A stretch of 5,690 nt of DNA from positions 1 through 5,690 of the forward strand of contig JBGPIT010000332.1 in NCBI GenBank assembly GCA_041485125.1, read 5' to 3'. Origin of the DNA: JBGPIT01 sp041485125 (GTDB lineage Bacteria > Desulfobacterota > Binatia > UTPRO1). Of the stretch, positions 4,853 through 5,690 are shown piece by piece. The notes beneath the pieces are model-generated. The model was not told the origin of the DNA, made no database searches, and saw only the letters and a list, made by a program, of their open reading frames with translations. Both the position numbers and the translations under genes were made by a program. Numbering within the stretch: position 1 is the stretch's first letter; every line of letters begins with the position of its first letter.

Positions 4853-5690
4853 ATGAAGCTCTCGACCATGCGCCACATCGACTACTTCGTCGGTGTGCCC
4901 GCGACCTTCGTCTTGGCCGTCCTCGTGAAGCTGCTCGGCCGCATGCGCCCGCACCGTGTCGACGGACAGCCGCGGCGCATCCTCTTCATCGAGCTCTCCG
5001 AGATGGGCAGTACGATTCTCGCCTCGGCCGCGATCCGGCGCGTCCAGGAGCGCTATCCCGGCGCCCAGCACGCCTTCGCGATCTTCCGCAAGAACGCCGC
5101 CAGCCTCCGGCTGCTCGAGCTCTTCGACGAGCGCCACATCTTCACCCTGCGCGACGACTCGCTGGCGCACATGGCCCTCGACACCGTTGCGCTCCTGCGC
5201 TTCTGCCGCGCCGAGCGTATCGATACCGTGATCGACCTCGAGCTCTTCTCGCGTATCTCGTCGATCTTGAGCCTGCTCTCGGGCGCGACGACGCGGGTCG
5301 GCTTCCACAACTATCACGGGGCAGGCCTCTACCGCGGCGAGCACCTCACGCACCGGGTGCAGTACAACCCGTATCGTCACATGTCGCAGAATTTTCTCGC
5401 GCTCATCGAGGCTCTCGAGTGCGATCCCGTCGCCATCCCGCTCCCGAAGCGCGCCATTCCCGTGCCGCCGCCGCCGCTCCAGGTGCCGACCGACGGCGAG
5501 GCGTTCGCGTACGTCAGCCGCCAGCTCGAGGCCTGCTATCCGATCACGCCGGCGCATCGACTGGTGGTGGTGAACCACGACGCGGGAATCCTGCTCCCGA
5601 TCCGTACCTGGCCGCCGGAACGCTTCGCCGAGCTCGCGCGCCGGCTGCTCGCCGCCGATCCGATGGTGGTCGTCGTCCTCATGGGCATCG
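4853..5690 (+). CDS. Glycosyltransferase family 9 (heptosyltransferase-like), membrane-anchored N-terminus, 3' truncated
   Basis: The frame stays open for 279 codons to the window edge, with no stop reached. Residues 9-29 (IDYFVGVPATFVLAVLVKLLG) are a single hydrophobic stretch ahead of the GT-B N-terminal domain, probably an inner-membrane anchor or reentrant helix. The core begins at RRILFIELSEMGSTILASAAI (41-61), the GT9 first-strand/loop signature, continues with IDTVIDLELFSRISSIL (123-139) and SGATTRVGF (143-151), and the second domain opens at RLVVVNHDAG (236-245) and RTWPPERFAELARRLL (251-266). Family members such as WaaC and WaaF transfer ADP-heptose to LPS core; the sugar used here cannot be told because most of the nucleotide-binding domain is off the edge. 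WaaC has Asp after MG in this loop; here it is Ser53. Start ATG 4853 has AGG 8 nt upstream (4842-4844); ATG 4868 (residue 6) is an alternative. It diverges from the GT2-methyltransferase gene. Confidence 0.87.
   Translation, partial: MKLSTMRHIDYFVGVPATFVLAVLVKLLGRMRPHRVDGQPRRILFIELSEMGSTILASAAIRRVQERYPGAQHAFAIFRKNAASLRLLELFDERHIFTLRDDSLAHMALDTVALLRFCRAERIDTVIDLELFSRISSILSLLSGATTRVGFHNYHGAGLYRGEHLTHRVQYNPYRHMSQNFLALIEALECDPVAIPLPKRAIPVPPPPLQVPTDGEAFAYVSRQLEACYPITPAHRLVVVNHDAGILLPIRTWPPERFAELARRLLAADPMVVVVLMGI

Noticed and set aside
4736..5578. A 280-codon minus-strand frame opposite the GT9 gene
   Set aside because: No motif, and composition like the other shadows; the plus-strand frame from 4853 has GT9 signatures.

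Overview
The window is uniformly GC-rich, with third codon positions almost all G or C, and is densely coding. It reads as an ordinary bacterial chromosome segment from a Gram-negative-type organism. High GC, the sucD-ndk pairing and the DPM-synthase-like/GT9 glycan genes fit a deltaproteobacterium-like lineage (Myxococcota, Binatota or a similar uncultured group). That placement is an inference with low certainty, because no marker gene here fixes it. No IS, integrase, CRISPR array, tRNA or rRNA was seen.

Layout. Positions 1-937 hold central metabolism: the C-terminal half of succinyl-CoA synthetase alpha (sucD, cut by the left edge), then nucleoside diphosphate kinase (ndk) 19 nt later behind a good ribosome binding site. 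From 934 the content turns to glycan assembly. A polytopic membrane protein resembling GT-C/GT39 glycosyltransferases starts inside the ndk stop codon (GTGA overlap). After an 82-nt gap containing a perfect 16-bp palindrome comes a SAM methyltransferase with an N-terminal Cys4 zinc-binding module. It converges on a minus-strand gene, with two GC-rich hairpins in the 82-nt gap between them. The minus-strand gene (4724 down to 3261) encodes a two-domain protein: a dolichol-phosphate-mannose-synthase-like GT2 glycosyltransferase fused to a class I SAM methyltransferase. A 128-nt divergent intergenic region with a TTGACA-type promoter candidate separates it from a rightward family 9 (heptosyltransferase-like) glycosyltransferase that runs off the right edge.

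How they may work together. The left pair makes nucleoside triphosphates: SCS phosphorylates ADP or GDP, and Ndk equilibrates the NTP pools. The other four genes look like parts of a surface-glycan pathway. The GT2 domain would load a sugar onto polyprenyl phosphate. The GT-C-like membrane protein could use that lipid-linked donor on the periplasmic side. The GT9 protein would add a sugar to a lipid-anchored acceptor at the cytoplasmic face, and the two methyltransferase modules could methylate sugars. This pathway is inferred from family membership and neighbourhood; no substrate can be read from the sequence. The most distinctive points are the GT2-methyltransferase fusion, the GT9 protein with an N-terminal hydrophobic anchor and a Ser where WaaC-type enzymes carry a conserved Asp, and the stop-start coupling of a membrane glycosyltransferase to ndk. 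I see no clearly new biological system.
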